Assembly: GCA_028287465.1 (NCBI GenBank)
Contig: JAQBPO010000049.1
Span: 19,537 to 83,536 of the forward strand
Source: Fibrobacterota bacterium
Lineage (GTDB): Bacteria; Fibrobacterota; Fibrobacteria; UBA11236
Length of the DNA stretch: 64,000 nt
Direction: 5' to 3'
Shown here: positions 1 to 7,765 of the stretch, piece after piece
Position numbering within the stretch: position 1 is the stretch's first letter
Layout of the letters: every line of letters starts with the position of its first letter
Translations under genes and position numbers: made by a program
The notes under the pieces: generated by a model
Database searches by the model: none
Seen by the model: the letters and a program-made list of their open reading frames with translations, nothing else
Told to the model about the DNA's origin: nothing

Positions 1-827
1 GATGGGGAGCGCGAGCGTCTTTGCCTCAGCCAGGCTACGGCCGTCGTTTCCAGGCTCTCCCTGGGATAGTCCAAGGTAATCACATGATTCCCCCGGTTAT
101 AGGCCACCAGGGTCTTGTCCTCCGAGCCCAGTTTTTCGATAAGCAGCTTGCTCCCGGCGAAATCGCTGGTGGTGTCGTGGATGCTATGCAGGATCAGGGT
201 GGGGCAGTGGACCTTGGGGATGAGGGGAGCGAAGCGGCGGGCCGCGACGACCACGCTGACCATCGCTTGGGCGGGCATGGCGTGATACGAGATATGGCCT
301 TCCCGACCGGCGGGATCCTGGATGGGTCCGGCCAGGCTTTTGGCGATGTTCCCCCATAAAGGTACGCGGCCGATGAGCCAGCGGTTGGGAAGCCCGAAGG
401 TGGTTCCCGTAGGGGCGAGGAAGGGCGCGATGAGGACCAGGTTGGCGACGGGAAGCCTGGATGCCAGGTCAAGGCCGAGCAGTCCGCCCATGGACAGGCC
501 GCAGATGGAGACGCGTTCGTGGGTGGCGGAGAGGGCGTCGAAGGCGGTTTCCGCCTCGGCCAGGTAGTCCGGGAACCGGGTGACCGCCAGATCCTGGATG
601 CGGGTGCCGTGCCCCTTCAGGAGAGGGCCCCGGCAATGGAATCCGGCGGCTTGGAAGCGTTGCGCGAGGAAACGGACCTCGCGGGGAGAGGAATGCCATC
701 CGTGCAGGAAGAGGACGGCATGAGCGCCTTCGCCGAAGGAGAACGCTTCCGCCCCCAGTATCACGCCCGTTACCGGGTCGCTGGGCCAGGCCCTTTCCTT
801 CTGGACGGCTCGCTGGATGGCCGGCAC
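1..827 (-). CDS. Alpha/beta hydrolase (esterase/monoacylglycerol-lipase type), 3' end outside window
   Basis: Serine hydrolase of the alpha/beta fold, probably an esterase or lysophospholipase acting on small acyl esters. Translating the minus strand gives an N-terminal strand followed by the oxyanion motif LHGWHSS, then a nucleophile elbow GLSMGG with Ser near residue 112. A candidate acid, Asp near residue 218, lies in LHSIHDTTSD, and the catalytic His near 248 lies in GNHVITLD. All three triad positions are therefore present. The frame stays open to base 1, so only the last few residues are missing. I chose the GTG at 827 because AAGGAG precedes it at a suitable distance; it begins 7 nt after the stop of the upstream LOG-family gene, so the two are probably cotranscribed. 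Substrate unknown. Confidence 0.8.
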   Translation of the reverse strand, partial: MPAIQRAVQKERAWPSDPVTGVILGAEAFSFGEGAHAVLFLHGWHSSPREVRFLAQRFQAAGFHCRGPLLKGHGTRIQDLAVTRFPDYLAEAETAFDALSATHERVSICGLSMGGLLGLDLASRLPVANLVLIAPFLAPTGTTFGLPNRWLIGRVPLWGNIAKSLAGPIQDPAGREGHISYHAMPAQAMVSVVVAARRFAPLIPKVHCPTLILHSIHDTTSDFAGSKLLIEKLGSEDKTLVAYNRGNHVITLDYPRESLETTAVAWLRQRRSRSP

Positions 828-834
828 GCCGGGA

Positions 835-1671
835 TCACTCCTTCTTCTTTTTCTTGAGCTTCTTCTTCTTGGTCTCCGCCGCGGCATTGGCGATGAGGCC
901 GGTGGTGATATGCTCGAACGCCTCCTCGACCGTGGAAACGATACGGAAGAGCCCCAGGTCCTCGGCGCTGATCATGCCCGATTCCACCAGATAATCCAGG
1001 TTGAGCACCTTGCCCCAGAATTCGGCGCCGTAAAGGACGATCAACATCTTCTTGGTGATGCGCTCGGTCTGCACCAGGGTAAGCACTTCCATCATCTCGT
1101 CCAGGGTGCCGAAGCCCCCCGGGAACATGACGATGGCCTTGGCCGTGTATACGAACCAGAACTTGCGGACGAAGAAATAATGGAACTCGAAGTTCAGGTG
1201 GGACGAGATATAGGGGTTGGCATGCTGCTCGAAAGGCAGATGGATATTGAGCCCGATGGAGGGGGCATGCGCCATATGCGCGCCCTTGTTGGCCGCTTCC
1301 ATGATCCCGGGCCCGCCCCCGGAACAGATGGCGTATTGGATTTTCTGGGTCTTGTTCCATTCGGAAAGGCGGCGGCCCAGTTCGGCGGCCTCTTCGTAAT
1401 AGCGGGACATGCCGAGGTTTTGTTCGGCCTTCTTGAGGGCCGCGGCCGGGGTCTTGGGATCCTTTTTGAGGTTCCGCAGGTTCGCCAGGGCCATTCTCCT
1501 GGGGAGGATGCGGGCGGAACCGAAGAATACGATGGTGTCATCGATGCCGAACTGCCGGAATCGGTATTCGGGTTCGAGGAATTCCGCCAGGATCCGGATG
1601 GCCCGGCCATCCTTAGTGTGCAGGAATTCCTTGTTCATGAACGAAAACGGAACCAGACCTGTTTTACCCAT
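835..1671 (-). CDS. LOG-family (TIGR00730-type) Rossmann-fold protein
   Basis: Belongs to the LOG/lysine-decarboxylase-like family, whose characterised members are nucleoside 5'-monophosphate phosphoribohydrolases that release cytokinins; many bacterial members have unproven roles. Signatures visible are SGGGPGIMEAANKGA in the middle and the family motif FPGGFGTLDE, which matches PGGxGTxxE. The C-terminus is unusual: it ends in a run of lysines (KKKKLKKKKKE). The reading frame opens at a TTG at 1707, but that codon overlaps the presumed promoter element TTGTACATT, so the ATG at 1671 (weak AAGGA upstream) or at 1638 is more likely. The hydrolase gene follows after 7 nt. The gene is divergent from the glycosyltransferase at 1835. 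Confidence 0.8.
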   Translation of the reverse strand: MGKTGLVPFSFMNKEFLHTKDGRAIRILAEFLEPEYRFRQFGIDDTIVFFGSARILPRRMALANLRNLKKDPKTPAAALKKAEQNLGMSRYYEEAAELGRRLSEWNKTQKIQYAICSGGGPGIMEAANKGAHMAHAPSIGLNIHLPFEQHANPYISSHLNFEFHYFFVRKFWFVYTAKAIVMFPGGFGTLDEMMEVLTLVQTERITKKMLIVLYGAEFWGKVLNLDYLVESGMISAEDLGLFRIVSTVEEAFEHITTGLIANAAAETKKKKLKKKKKE

Positions 1672-1698
1672 AATGTTTTCGGCTATTCCTTTGCATGG

Positions 1699-1704
1699 AA
1701 TGTA
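1699..1704 (-). promoter_or_regulatory. Putative -10 box (TACATT) for the LOG-family gene
   Basis: TACATT on the minus strand sits inside the 14-mer TTGTACATTCCATG. The same 14-mer recurs at 19088-19101, upstream of the CtpA-type protease, and TTGTACATT recurs just before murA. Its location upstream of genes in three places suggests a promoter element. No convincing -35 was seen. Confidence 0.4.
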
Positions 1705-1822
1705 CAAGTTTGAATTTCGAGGCGATAGTCAGAGTTTCCCATTTTCCCCGGTTTTTTTCAACCTGGTCCGGCCATTTCCGTCCTTAAGGCATCCAACCGT
1801 GGTAGCGGTATGGGTAACATGG

Positions 1823-1828
1823 TAAGAT
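1823..1828 (+). promoter_or_regulatory. Putative -10 box (TAAGAT) of a leaderless transcript
   Basis: TAAGAT ends exactly 6 nt before the GTG at 1835. No Shine-Dalgarno sequence is present, so transcription would start at or next to the start codon. Confidence 0.45.
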
Positions 1829-1834
1829 ATCCGC

Positions 1835-2899
1835 GTGGCCACCCTGACATCCTCCCGTTTTTGGCTCCGCAGTTCCCAGGTTTTGCGCTGGCGCATGCGC
1901 GGCCTCCTGAAGGCGCTTCCCTCCCGCGCATCCGCATCATCCGGTACGGCCGGGATCGCCCGCGCCGACGGCGCCCGGTTCCGCATCGCCTACCTGTTCG
2001 CGGGCACCTACGGCGATTTCGTTCAGGCCCTGCGCCCTTTGAACCGATTGGCGGCAGCGTACCCGGATGCCGAAATCCTCCTGCATGGGGCGGACCGGTA
2101 CGCGCGTGAGTTCGCGATCGAACTGCCCCGCAACCTCCGGATAGCCCAGCACCTGGAACCGGTCCGCTGGCTTTCCGATCCGGTGGACCTGCTCTTCACG
2201 AATTGCGTCGGCGTCTACCGGGTGCGTTTCGATTTCGCCGCCCGCTTCGGCGCCAGGAGGGCCTTCGGTTTCCGCCATTCCCATGAATCCCATCGCGGAG
2301 GCTACGCGGCCACGGTCCCTTTGCTGCCCGAGGTGCGCAGCTTCGCCGAAGAGAACCTGAAGGTCCTGGACCTTGCGGGCGTACCCGCGGGCTTTTCGGG
2401 GGTACCCGCTAGGGGCCGAGCTACGATCGAAGAGTCGGGGGATGGGTTGCCGCCGTGGGGTAAGGGGAAGATCCTCTTCCATATCGGCAGCGCCGGACTG
2501 AAAAAGGATTTCGGGCTAAGGCTCTACACCCGCTTGGTCATGGGGATTCTCAACAAGCTGGACGGCCGGCCCGTGGAAGTGGTGATGGGGCCCGGGGACG
2601 AGGATATCGCCTTGGAGGTCCGTACCGGGACCGGGTTCGTACCGCAGATGTTCCCGCTCCCGCGCTTGATCCGGATCCTGCGTTCCTTCGAGGGTACGGT
2701 ACTCTGCTTCAACAGTTTCCCCGCGCATATCTGCCATTACCTGGGCCGCTCGGCCATCGTCATGCATCGGGAGGCCGTCCCCTACGGATACGATTGCGGT
2801 CCCTTGCATAGGCAGGTAATCCTGAGCGAGGGATCGGGTTGGGATCTCAGCGAGATATGGGACGCCCTGCGTCCGGAAGACGGCCAGTCCGCGGCCTAG
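1835..2899 (+). CDS. Glycosyltransferase family 9-like (heptosyltransferase-like) protein
   Basis: Resembles the two-domain GT-B fold of ADP-heptose:LPS heptosyltransferases, which act at the cytoplasmic face during lipopolysaccharide core assembly. The first Rossmann half begins at IAYLFAGTYGDFVQALRPLNRL near residue 50. The second half starts with ILFHIGSAGLKKDF, corresponding to the family's HPGS..K.W segment. Near residue 295, FNSFPAHICHYLGRSAIVMH replaces the usual NDSGPMHLA, so the donor-site motif is divergent and activity is uncertain. The GTG start is 6 nt after a TAAGAT -10-like hexamer; an ATG about 60 nt downstream is the alternative. The gene stands alone and is divergent from the LOG-family gene. 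Confidence 0.6.
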   Translation: MATLTSSRFWLRSSQVLRWRMRGLLKALPSRASASSGTAGIARADGARFRIAYLFAGTYGDFVQALRPLNRLAAAYPDAEILLHGADRYAREFAIELPRNLRIAQHLEPVRWLSDPVDLLFTNCVGVYRVRFDFAARFGARRAFGFRHSHESHRGGYAATVPLLPEVRSFAEENLKVLDLAGVPAGFSGVPARGRATIEESGDGLPPWGKGKILFHIGSAGLKKDFGLRLYTRLVMGILNKLDGRPVEVVMGPGDEDIALEVRTGTGFVPQMFPLPRLIRILRSFEGTVLCFNSFPAHICHYLGRSAIVMHREAVPYGYDCGPLHRQVILSEGSGWDLSEIWDALRPEDGQSAA

Positions 2900-3120
2900 G
2901 GGCGCGGCGCGTTCCGGCAGGAAATTCCCCTCCAGGCCCGGCATCCGGAAAAAACTTCCCCAACCCTTCCTTATCGGCAGAAGCGGATCCTTTCCTTTAG
3001 CCTTTTCTTTAAGGGCATTTTCTGCCTCCGGTCCTCTTATTTGCCGCCCAGGGGCTCCCTAAGCGGCCAGGGCAAGCCCGTTTCCGCCTTGCCTTGGGCA
3101 ATATCCTCCTTCAAGGCAAG

Positions 3121-3136
3121 TGGCACGGGGGTTGCT
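3121..3136 (+). promoter_or_regulatory. Sigma-54 (RpoN) promoter of the flagellar operon
   Basis: TGGCACGGGGGTTGCT matches the -24/-12 consensus TGGCAC-N5-TTGCW exactly. Transcription would start about 10-12 nt downstream, leaving a leader of about 20 nt that contains the AAAGGA ribosome site of flgB at 3167. An enhancer-binding activator is expected for any sigma-54 promoter, but none is encoded in this window. Confidence 0.85.
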
Positions 3137-3166
3137 TTATTCCTTCATCTGAAAGGAAAACCTCGC

Positions 3167-3586
3167 ATGTTCCTCAAGGAAGCCCTGTTCGCAAGAACAT
3201 CCATCCCCCTGGTGGCCAAAAGCCTGGACGCGTGCACGCTGCGCGGCCGGGCCATCGCCAACAACCTGGCCAATCTCACGACGCCGGGATACCAGAGGAT
3301 CGAAGTGGCTTTCGAGGACCGGCTCAAAAAGGCCTTGGATGAAAAGCAGCTCGCGGGCGCCACCGACCAATCAGGGCATATGAGCCTGGGACGGTTGGAG
3401 ACGGAGCAGTTGCAGCCGGTGGCTTATCGCTCCCAGGATGCGACCTTGCCGGGCGAGATCAACAACGTGGACGTGGACATGGAAGCCGCCAAGCTCGCGG
3501 AAAACCAGCTGATGTACATGTTCGGGATCAAGTTCATCCAGGAACGCAAAGCCGACATCTCGGCGGCGATCGCCGGGCACGCATGA
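3167..3586 (+). CDS. flgB: Flagellar proximal rod protein FlgB
   Basis: One of the rod proteins linking the MS ring to the flagellar driveshaft in the periplasm, exported by the flagellar type III system. About 139 residues, the usual FlgB length. The N-terminal rod signature ANNLANLTTPGYQR near residue 33 corresponds to the conserved N.AN..TPGY motif. The C-terminal helix containing VDVDMEAAKLAENQLMY is typical of FlgB. The ATG at 3167 has AAAGGA at good spacing and lies just downstream of a sigma-54 promoter; the frame is open further upstream but that part has no family similarity. It is the first gene of a flagellar run that continues to fliJ. Confidence 0.92.
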   Translation: MFLKEALFARTSIPLVAKSLDACTLRGRAIANNLANLTTPGYQRIEVAFEDRLKKALDEKQLAGATDQSGHMSLGRLETEQLQPVAYRSQDATLPGEINNVDVDMEAAKLAENQLMYMFGIKFIQERKADISAAIAGHA

Positions 3587-3607
3587 GAAGCAAGGTAGGG
3601 TAGACGC

Positions 3608-4114
3608 ATGGGAATGATGGATATGTTCTCGGGATTGTCGATCAGCGCGAGCGGCCTCCGGGCCCAGCGCATGCGCCAGAACGTGATATCGAGCAACCTG
3701 GCGAACGCGGAAACCACGCGCACCAAGGAGGGCGGACCCTATAAGCGCCAATTCGTGGTCCTGCGGGAGAACGCCCTTGATCCGGAAAAGCGTTTCGTGT
3801 TCGGGCCGGAGAGGATGAAGGGCTTCACCACCCATGAGGACCATATCCCCATCCCGGATCCCGGACTGCCCTTGGGCAAGGACCACGTGGGGAGCGGGGT
3901 GGAGGTGGCATCCATCGAACAGGATCAAACGGCCCCCAAGCTCGTCTATGATCCCAGCCACCCCGACGCGAATTCGCAAGGGTACGTGGCCCTGCCCAAC
4001 GTGAACGTGGTGCAGGAGATGACGGACATGATTACGGCCACCCGCTCCTATGAAGCGAGCGTCACCGCCATGAATTCCACCAAGGCCATGTTGATGAAGG
4101 CGTTGGAGATCTGA
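3608..4114 (+). CDS. flgC: Flagellar basal-body rod protein FlgC
   Basis: Second proximal rod component. It starts GMMDMFSGLSISASGLRAQRMR and carries the rod motif VISSNLANAETTRT near residue 27. Its C-terminal half has the characteristic VALPNVNVVQEMTDMITATRSYEASVTAMNSTKAM segment, which forms the C-terminal D0 helix. 168 residues, slightly longer than enterobacterial FlgC (about 134), mostly because of a longer central region. It follows flgB after 21 nt with a purine-rich ribosome site, so it is in the same operon. Confidence 0.95.
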   Translation: MGMMDMFSGLSISASGLRAQRMRQNVISSNLANAETTRTKEGGPYKRQFVVLRENALDPEKRFVFGPERMKGFTTHEDHIPIPDPGLPLGKDHVGSGVEVASIEQDQTAPKLVYDPSHPDANSQGYVALPNVNVVQEMTDMITATRSYEASVTAMNSTKAMLMKALEI

Positions 4115-4169
4115 TGCGGCCTTCCACCGCAATGGTCGATAAGGCCGAAAATGCCGGGGAGGCCCGCTG

Positions 4170-4526
4170 ATGGCCTTGAACGGAGTCGGCGGAAACGGCG
4201 GTTCGGCCCTGGAGCGGTTCCAGGCGATCCGCGATTCGGCCAAGAAGAAAATCGACGGGGAGGACGGACAGGCCGGCCTCGCCGAATTGATCAAGCGCAA
4301 GCAGGCGCAATTGGGAACGGCCGGCATCGCGGCCAAGCCTACGGCGGAGCGCATCCCGCCCGGGCTTGGTACCGCGGGGCGGGCCGCCGGCAATGCCGGA
4401 GCTTCCCAGGCCGCTACAGGGAATGCCGCCTCCATGCTCGGCCCCGCCGGGTACGGGAAAACGGGCGGCTTGCAGAAACAGGATTCCAGGCCTACTCTGG
4501 GTAGGCACGTCGATTTCATGGCTTAG
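4170..4526 (+). CDS. Uncharacterised small protein between flgC and fliE
   Basis: 118 residues, not recognised. The N-terminal third is helical and charged (ALERFQAIRDSAKKKI, then LAELIKRKQAQLG). The middle is a low-complexity Ala/Gly/Pro stretch, and the end is a compact, possibly conserved peptide RPTLGRHVDFMA. There is no signal peptide and no membrane segment. It begins 55 nt after flgC with GGGAGG upstream of the ATG, and fliE starts 8 nt after its stop, so it is cotranscribed with basal-body genes. A disordered middle and short terminal motif would suit an export-substrate or chaperone-like partner of the rod/FliE complex, but that is inference from context. Confidence 0.7.
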   Translation: MALNGVGGNGGSALERFQAIRDSAKKKIDGEDGQAGLAELIKRKQAQLGTAGIAAKPTAERIPPGLGTAGRAAGNAGASQAATGNAASMLGPAGYGKTGGLQKQDSRPTLGRHVDFMA

Positions 4527-4534
4527 GAGACGAT

Positions 4535-4849
4535 ATGGCAGATCTGAATCCCATCTTCAATGTCGGTCTCCCGAAGGAGATCGAGCTGGCCCCATCGAGC
4601 CAGCCCGCGGCCAAGCCCAAGGAGGGCGGGGTCAATTTCAACGACATGTTCAATGGCTTCCTCAAGGACGTCAACGAGATGCAGTTGAAGGCGGATCAAT
4701 CCATCCAGAAGATGGTTTCGGGGGAGGTAAAGGACGTCCACCAGGTCATGTTGGCCGTAGGCGAGGCCAAGGTGGCCTTCAACCTCCTCCTGGAAATCCG
4801 GAATAAGACGATGGAAGCGTACCAGGAAGTGATGAGGATGAGAGGGTAG
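4535..4849 (+). CDS. fliE: Flagellar hook-basal body complex protein FliE
   Basis: Small adaptor joining the MS ring (FliF) to the rod. 104 residues, the expected size. Diagnostic features are NFNDMFNGFLKDVNEMQLKADQ near residue 35 and the C-terminal VHQVMLAVGEAKVAFNLLLEIRNKTMEAYQEVMRM, which matches the FliE C-terminal consensus closely. AGGAG lies 8 nt before the ATG. Part of the flgB-fliJ operon. Confidence 0.96.
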   Translation: MADLNPIFNVGLPKEIELAPSSQPAAKPKEGGVNFNDMFNGFLKDVNEMQLKADQSIQKMVSGEVKDVHQVMLAVGEAKVAFNLLLEIRNKTMEAYQEVMRMRG

Positions 4850-5108
4850 GCCAACGGGCCGCCCAAGAGAGAATGCAAAAGCCGAAATGAAAAGCGGAAA
4901 GTTCAAAATGGCGGATTCGCAGCAGGTTGCCGCCCCCGGGAAGCGCCGGGGGAACGCCCTGCCGTCCGCCCAAGGCGCCCCTCTTCGCCTTTCCGCTTTC
5001 CATTTTGGGTTCCTTCCCGTACTCCCTCCCATATCGTTCATCGGTTCCGATCCTGAAGTCCTTTAATCTTTTTTCCAGTACCGCACCCACGCCCACGCAG
5101 AGGTCTGA
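4850..5108 (+). repeat. fliE-fliF spacer with inverted AAGCGGAAAG words
   Basis: 259 nt without a convincing gene. GAAAAGCGGAAAG near 4889 is complemented by CTTTCCGCTTTCC near 4997, and both lie close to an AAAATGG/CCATTTT word, giving an imperfect long inverted repeat with a GC-rich centre. Similar words (AAAGCGGAAAATGG) occur again downstream of the gene ending at 54907. It may be a degenerate dispersed intergenic repeat. A TAATCT near 5065 could be a secondary promoter for fliF. Confidence 0.35.
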
Positions 5109-6698
5109 ATGTCCGAATACCTGAAGCAGCTCATCATCCAGCTCCGCGCCATCTGGGATAAGCTGAACGCCACCCAGAAGGCCATCATGATCGCCACTTC
5201 GACGGTGGTGGTCGCGGGGATGATCAGCATCATCGCCTGGTCGGCCACGGGCGGCGGCGGAAGCGGGAGCGATTCCGGGTTCTCCACCCTGTTCGTGAAC
5301 CTTGAAGCGGAAGACGCCGCCAAGGTGACGGATGCGCTCAAGGAGATGAAGGTGCCTTACAAGCTCGAGAACAGCGGGCACCAGGTCACCGTCCCCAAGG
5401 AGCAGCTTTACGAGGCCCGCATGCAGATGGCGCGCCTGGGACTGCCCCAGACCGGCGGCCAGGGCTACGAGATCTTCGACAAACTGCACCTGGGCATGAC
5501 CGATTTCGTCCAGAACCTGAACTACCGGCGCGCCCTGGAAGGCGAGCTTTCCCGTACCATCGAGAGCCTTCACGAGGTGGACAAGGCCCGCGTGCACGTC
5601 ACCATCCCCAAGCCCTCCCTGTTCACGGAAAAGAAGGAGGAGGCGACCGCTTCGGTCATCCTGAAGCTGCGCCCCGGCGAGGAAATCAACGATCGCCAGG
5701 TCCGCGGCATCGCCCATCTCGTCGCGAGTTCCGTCGAAGGCCTCAAGGCCCGCCAGGTTTCCGTGCTGGACATCCACGGCAACATGCTCACCAAGGGCTT
5801 CGCCGACAACCAGTTGGCCGAGCAGACCGACCATAACCAATCCCTGCAGAACAGCGTGGAGCATGAGCTGGAGCAGAAGATCGACGACATTTTCCAGGGC
5901 CTGCTGGGACCGAACAAGACCCGGGTGAAGGTCTCGGCGGAACTGGATTTCGATCAGGTGCAGAAGACGGTGGAGTCCTACGACCCCAACACCAAGGTCA
6001 TCCGTTCCCAGCAGCGGGACGAGAACTCCCTGAAGGGCGCCCCCCAGGCGGGGTCGACCGAACAGAAGGAGGGATCCATCACCAATTACGAATTCGACAA
6101 GACCATGGCCTCCATCATCAGCACGCCCGGCGCCCGCAAGCGCATCACGGTATCGGTTGCGGTGGACGGGACCTATAAGACCACGGGCAAGGAAGGCGAA
6201 CGCCAGTACGTGCCCCGTACCCAGGAGGATCTGGACAAGTTCACCGCCCTGGTCAAGAACGCCGTCGGCTTCAAGCCCGGGACCAAGGACGAGGTCTTCG
6301 TCACCAATGTGCAATTCGACAACCAGTTCATCGCGGACGAGCAGCAGGAGATGCAGAAGATCGAAAAGCTGGAACGTTGGAACTGGCTCAAGAAGTACGG
6401 CGTAATCATCCTGATCGCCCTGTTCGGCCTCTGGTTCTTCCGCGGCCTGGTGCAGAACCTGGCGTCGGCCATGAACCCGCCGGTCCCCAAGTACGTAGGC
6501 CTGAACCTGGAACCGGAGGACGAAAAGGTTCCTCAAAATGTCCAAAAACAACGGGACATCCTCGAACGCGTGGAGTTCATGACCCGCACCGAGCCCATCA
6601 ATATCGCCAACCTCATCAAAACGTGGCTCCACGAGGAGAAAATACGGGACAATGGTGGTAGCGGCGGCAAGAAGAAACAGCCCGCGGGCAAGGATTAA
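5109..6698 (+). CDS. fliF: Flagellar MS-ring protein FliF
   Basis: Inner-membrane protein that forms the MS ring, the foundation of the basal body. 529 residues, typical length. The first membrane helix is at about residues 27-48 (IMIATSTVVVAGMISIIAW). The YscJ/FliF ring domains follow (FSTLFVNLEAEDAAKVTDALKEMKVPYKL, then YEIFDKLHLGMTDFVQNLNYRRALEGELSRTI). The second helix is at about 437-453 (YGVIILIALFGLWFF). The cytosolic tail that binds FliG ends EFMTRTEPINIANLIKTWL. GAGGT lies before the ATG. The gene follows a 259-nt spacer after fliE and is followed by fliG after 5 nt. Confidence 0.97.
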   Translation: MSEYLKQLIIQLRAIWDKLNATQKAIMIATSTVVVAGMISIIAWSATGGGGSGSDSGFSTLFVNLEAEDAAKVTDALKEMKVPYKLENSGHQVTVPKEQLYEARMQMARLGLPQTGGQGYEIFDKLHLGMTDFVQNLNYRRALEGELSRTIESLHEVDKARVHVTIPKPSLFTEKKEEATASVILKLRPGEEINDRQVRGIAHLVASSVEGLKARQVSVLDIHGNMLTKGFADNQLAEQTDHNQSLQNSVEHELEQKIDDIFQGLLGPNKTRVKVSAELDFDQVQKTVESYDPNTKVIRSQQRDENSLKGAPQAGSTEQKEGSITNYEFDKTMASIISTPGARKRITVSVAVDGTYKTTGKEGERQYVPRTQEDLDKFTALVKNAVGFKPGTKDEVFVTNVQFDNQFIADEQQEMQKIEKLERWNWLKKYGVIILIALFGLWFFRGLVQNLASAMNPPVPKYVGLNLEPEDEKVPQNVQKQRDILERVEFMTRTEPINIANLIKTWLHEEKIRDNGGSGGKKKQPAGKD

Positions 6699-6703
6699 TA
6701 GAC

Positions 6704-7765
6704 ATGCCGGAAGCGAAAACGGAAACCGAAGGCAAAGCCGGCGAAGGGGCCATCCCCAACCTGTCCGGGATACCCGGGCCCACCAAGGCCGCGGTGATGA
6801 TGGTGACCCTCGGGCCGGAGGCCTGCGCCCAGATTTTCAAGAGCCTGGACGACGAGGACGTGGAAATCCTTACCGCCGAGATCGCCCGCCTGGAAGGCAT
6901 CACCCCGGAAACGCGCGAACGCGTTCTGGAGGAATTCCACCAGATGGCCGTGGCGCAGAAGTTCATCCTGCAGGGCGGCGTCGAGTACGCCAGGGTGGCG
7001 CTGGAAGCGGCCATGGGCCCGCGCCGCGCCAAGGAAATCCTGGAGAAGGTCCAGAGCACCATCCGCACCACCGGCTTCAGCCTGCTGCAGGACGTGGATC
7101 CCTCCCAGCTCGTCAACTTCATCCAGAAGGAACATCCCCAGACCATCGCCCTCCTGCTCGCGCACATGGACGCTTCCATGTCCGCGCCCATCCTTTCGGC
7201 CCTGCCCCAGGAATTGCAGGTGGACGTCACCACCCGCCTCGCCACCATGCAGAGCGTTTCTCCCGACGTGCTTGAACAGGTCGAGGAAGTGCTGGCCCTG
7301 CAGATGAAGAGCCTGTTCGGCGGCAACGTCTCCGAAGTGGGCGGCGTCAAGTTCGTGGCGGAGATGCTGAACCAGGTCGACCGCGGCGCGGAGAAGAACA
7401 TCCTGGGCAACCTGGAGCGCGAGAATCCGGAACTGGCCACGGAGATCAAGAACCTCATGTTCGTCTTCGAGGACATCATGCTCCTGGACGACAAGGGCAT
7501 CCAGCGCATGCTCAAGGAAGTGGACACCAAGGAACTGGCCCTGGCCCTCAAGGGCGCCAGCGATACGGTGGGAGACAAGTTCTTCAAGAACATGTCCAGC
7601 CGCGCCTCCGAAATGATGAAGGAAGACATGTCGTTCATGGGCCCGGTCCGCGTGAAGGACGTGGAAGGCGCGCAGCAGCGCATCGTGGATATCGTAAGGC
7701 GCCTCGAGGACGACGGGGAAATCATCATATCCGGCCGTGGCGGGGATGACGAGATAGTCGTATGA
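6704..7765 (+). CDS. fliG: Flagellar motor switch protein FliG
   Basis: Rotor protein of the C ring that receives torque from the stator and sets rotation direction. 353 residues. The N-terminal FliF-binding domain begins GPTKAAVMMVTLGPEACAQIFKSLDDEDVEILTAEIARLEG. The middle domain has EHPQTIALLLAHM, the FliG EHPQ motif that contacts FliM. The C-terminal domain has FVFEDIMLLDDKGIQRMLKEVDTKELALALKG, including the charged torque-generating helix. Located 5 nt after fliF; its stop overlaps the fliH start. Confidence 0.97.
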   Translation: MPEAKTETEGKAGEGAIPNLSGIPGPTKAAVMMVTLGPEACAQIFKSLDDEDVEILTAEIARLEGITPETRERVLEEFHQMAVAQKFILQGGVEYARVALEAAMGPRRAKEILEKVQSTIRTTGFSLLQDVDPSQLVNFIQKEHPQTIALLLAHMDASMSAPILSALPQELQVDVTTRLATMQSVSPDVLEQVEEVLALQMKSLFGGNVSEVGGVKFVAEMLNQVDRGAEKNILGNLERENPELATEIKNLMFVFEDIMLLDDKGIQRMLKEVDTKELALALKGASDTVGDKFFKNMSSRASEMMKEDMSFMGPVRVKDVEGAQQRIVDIVRRLEDDGEIIISGRGGDDEIVV

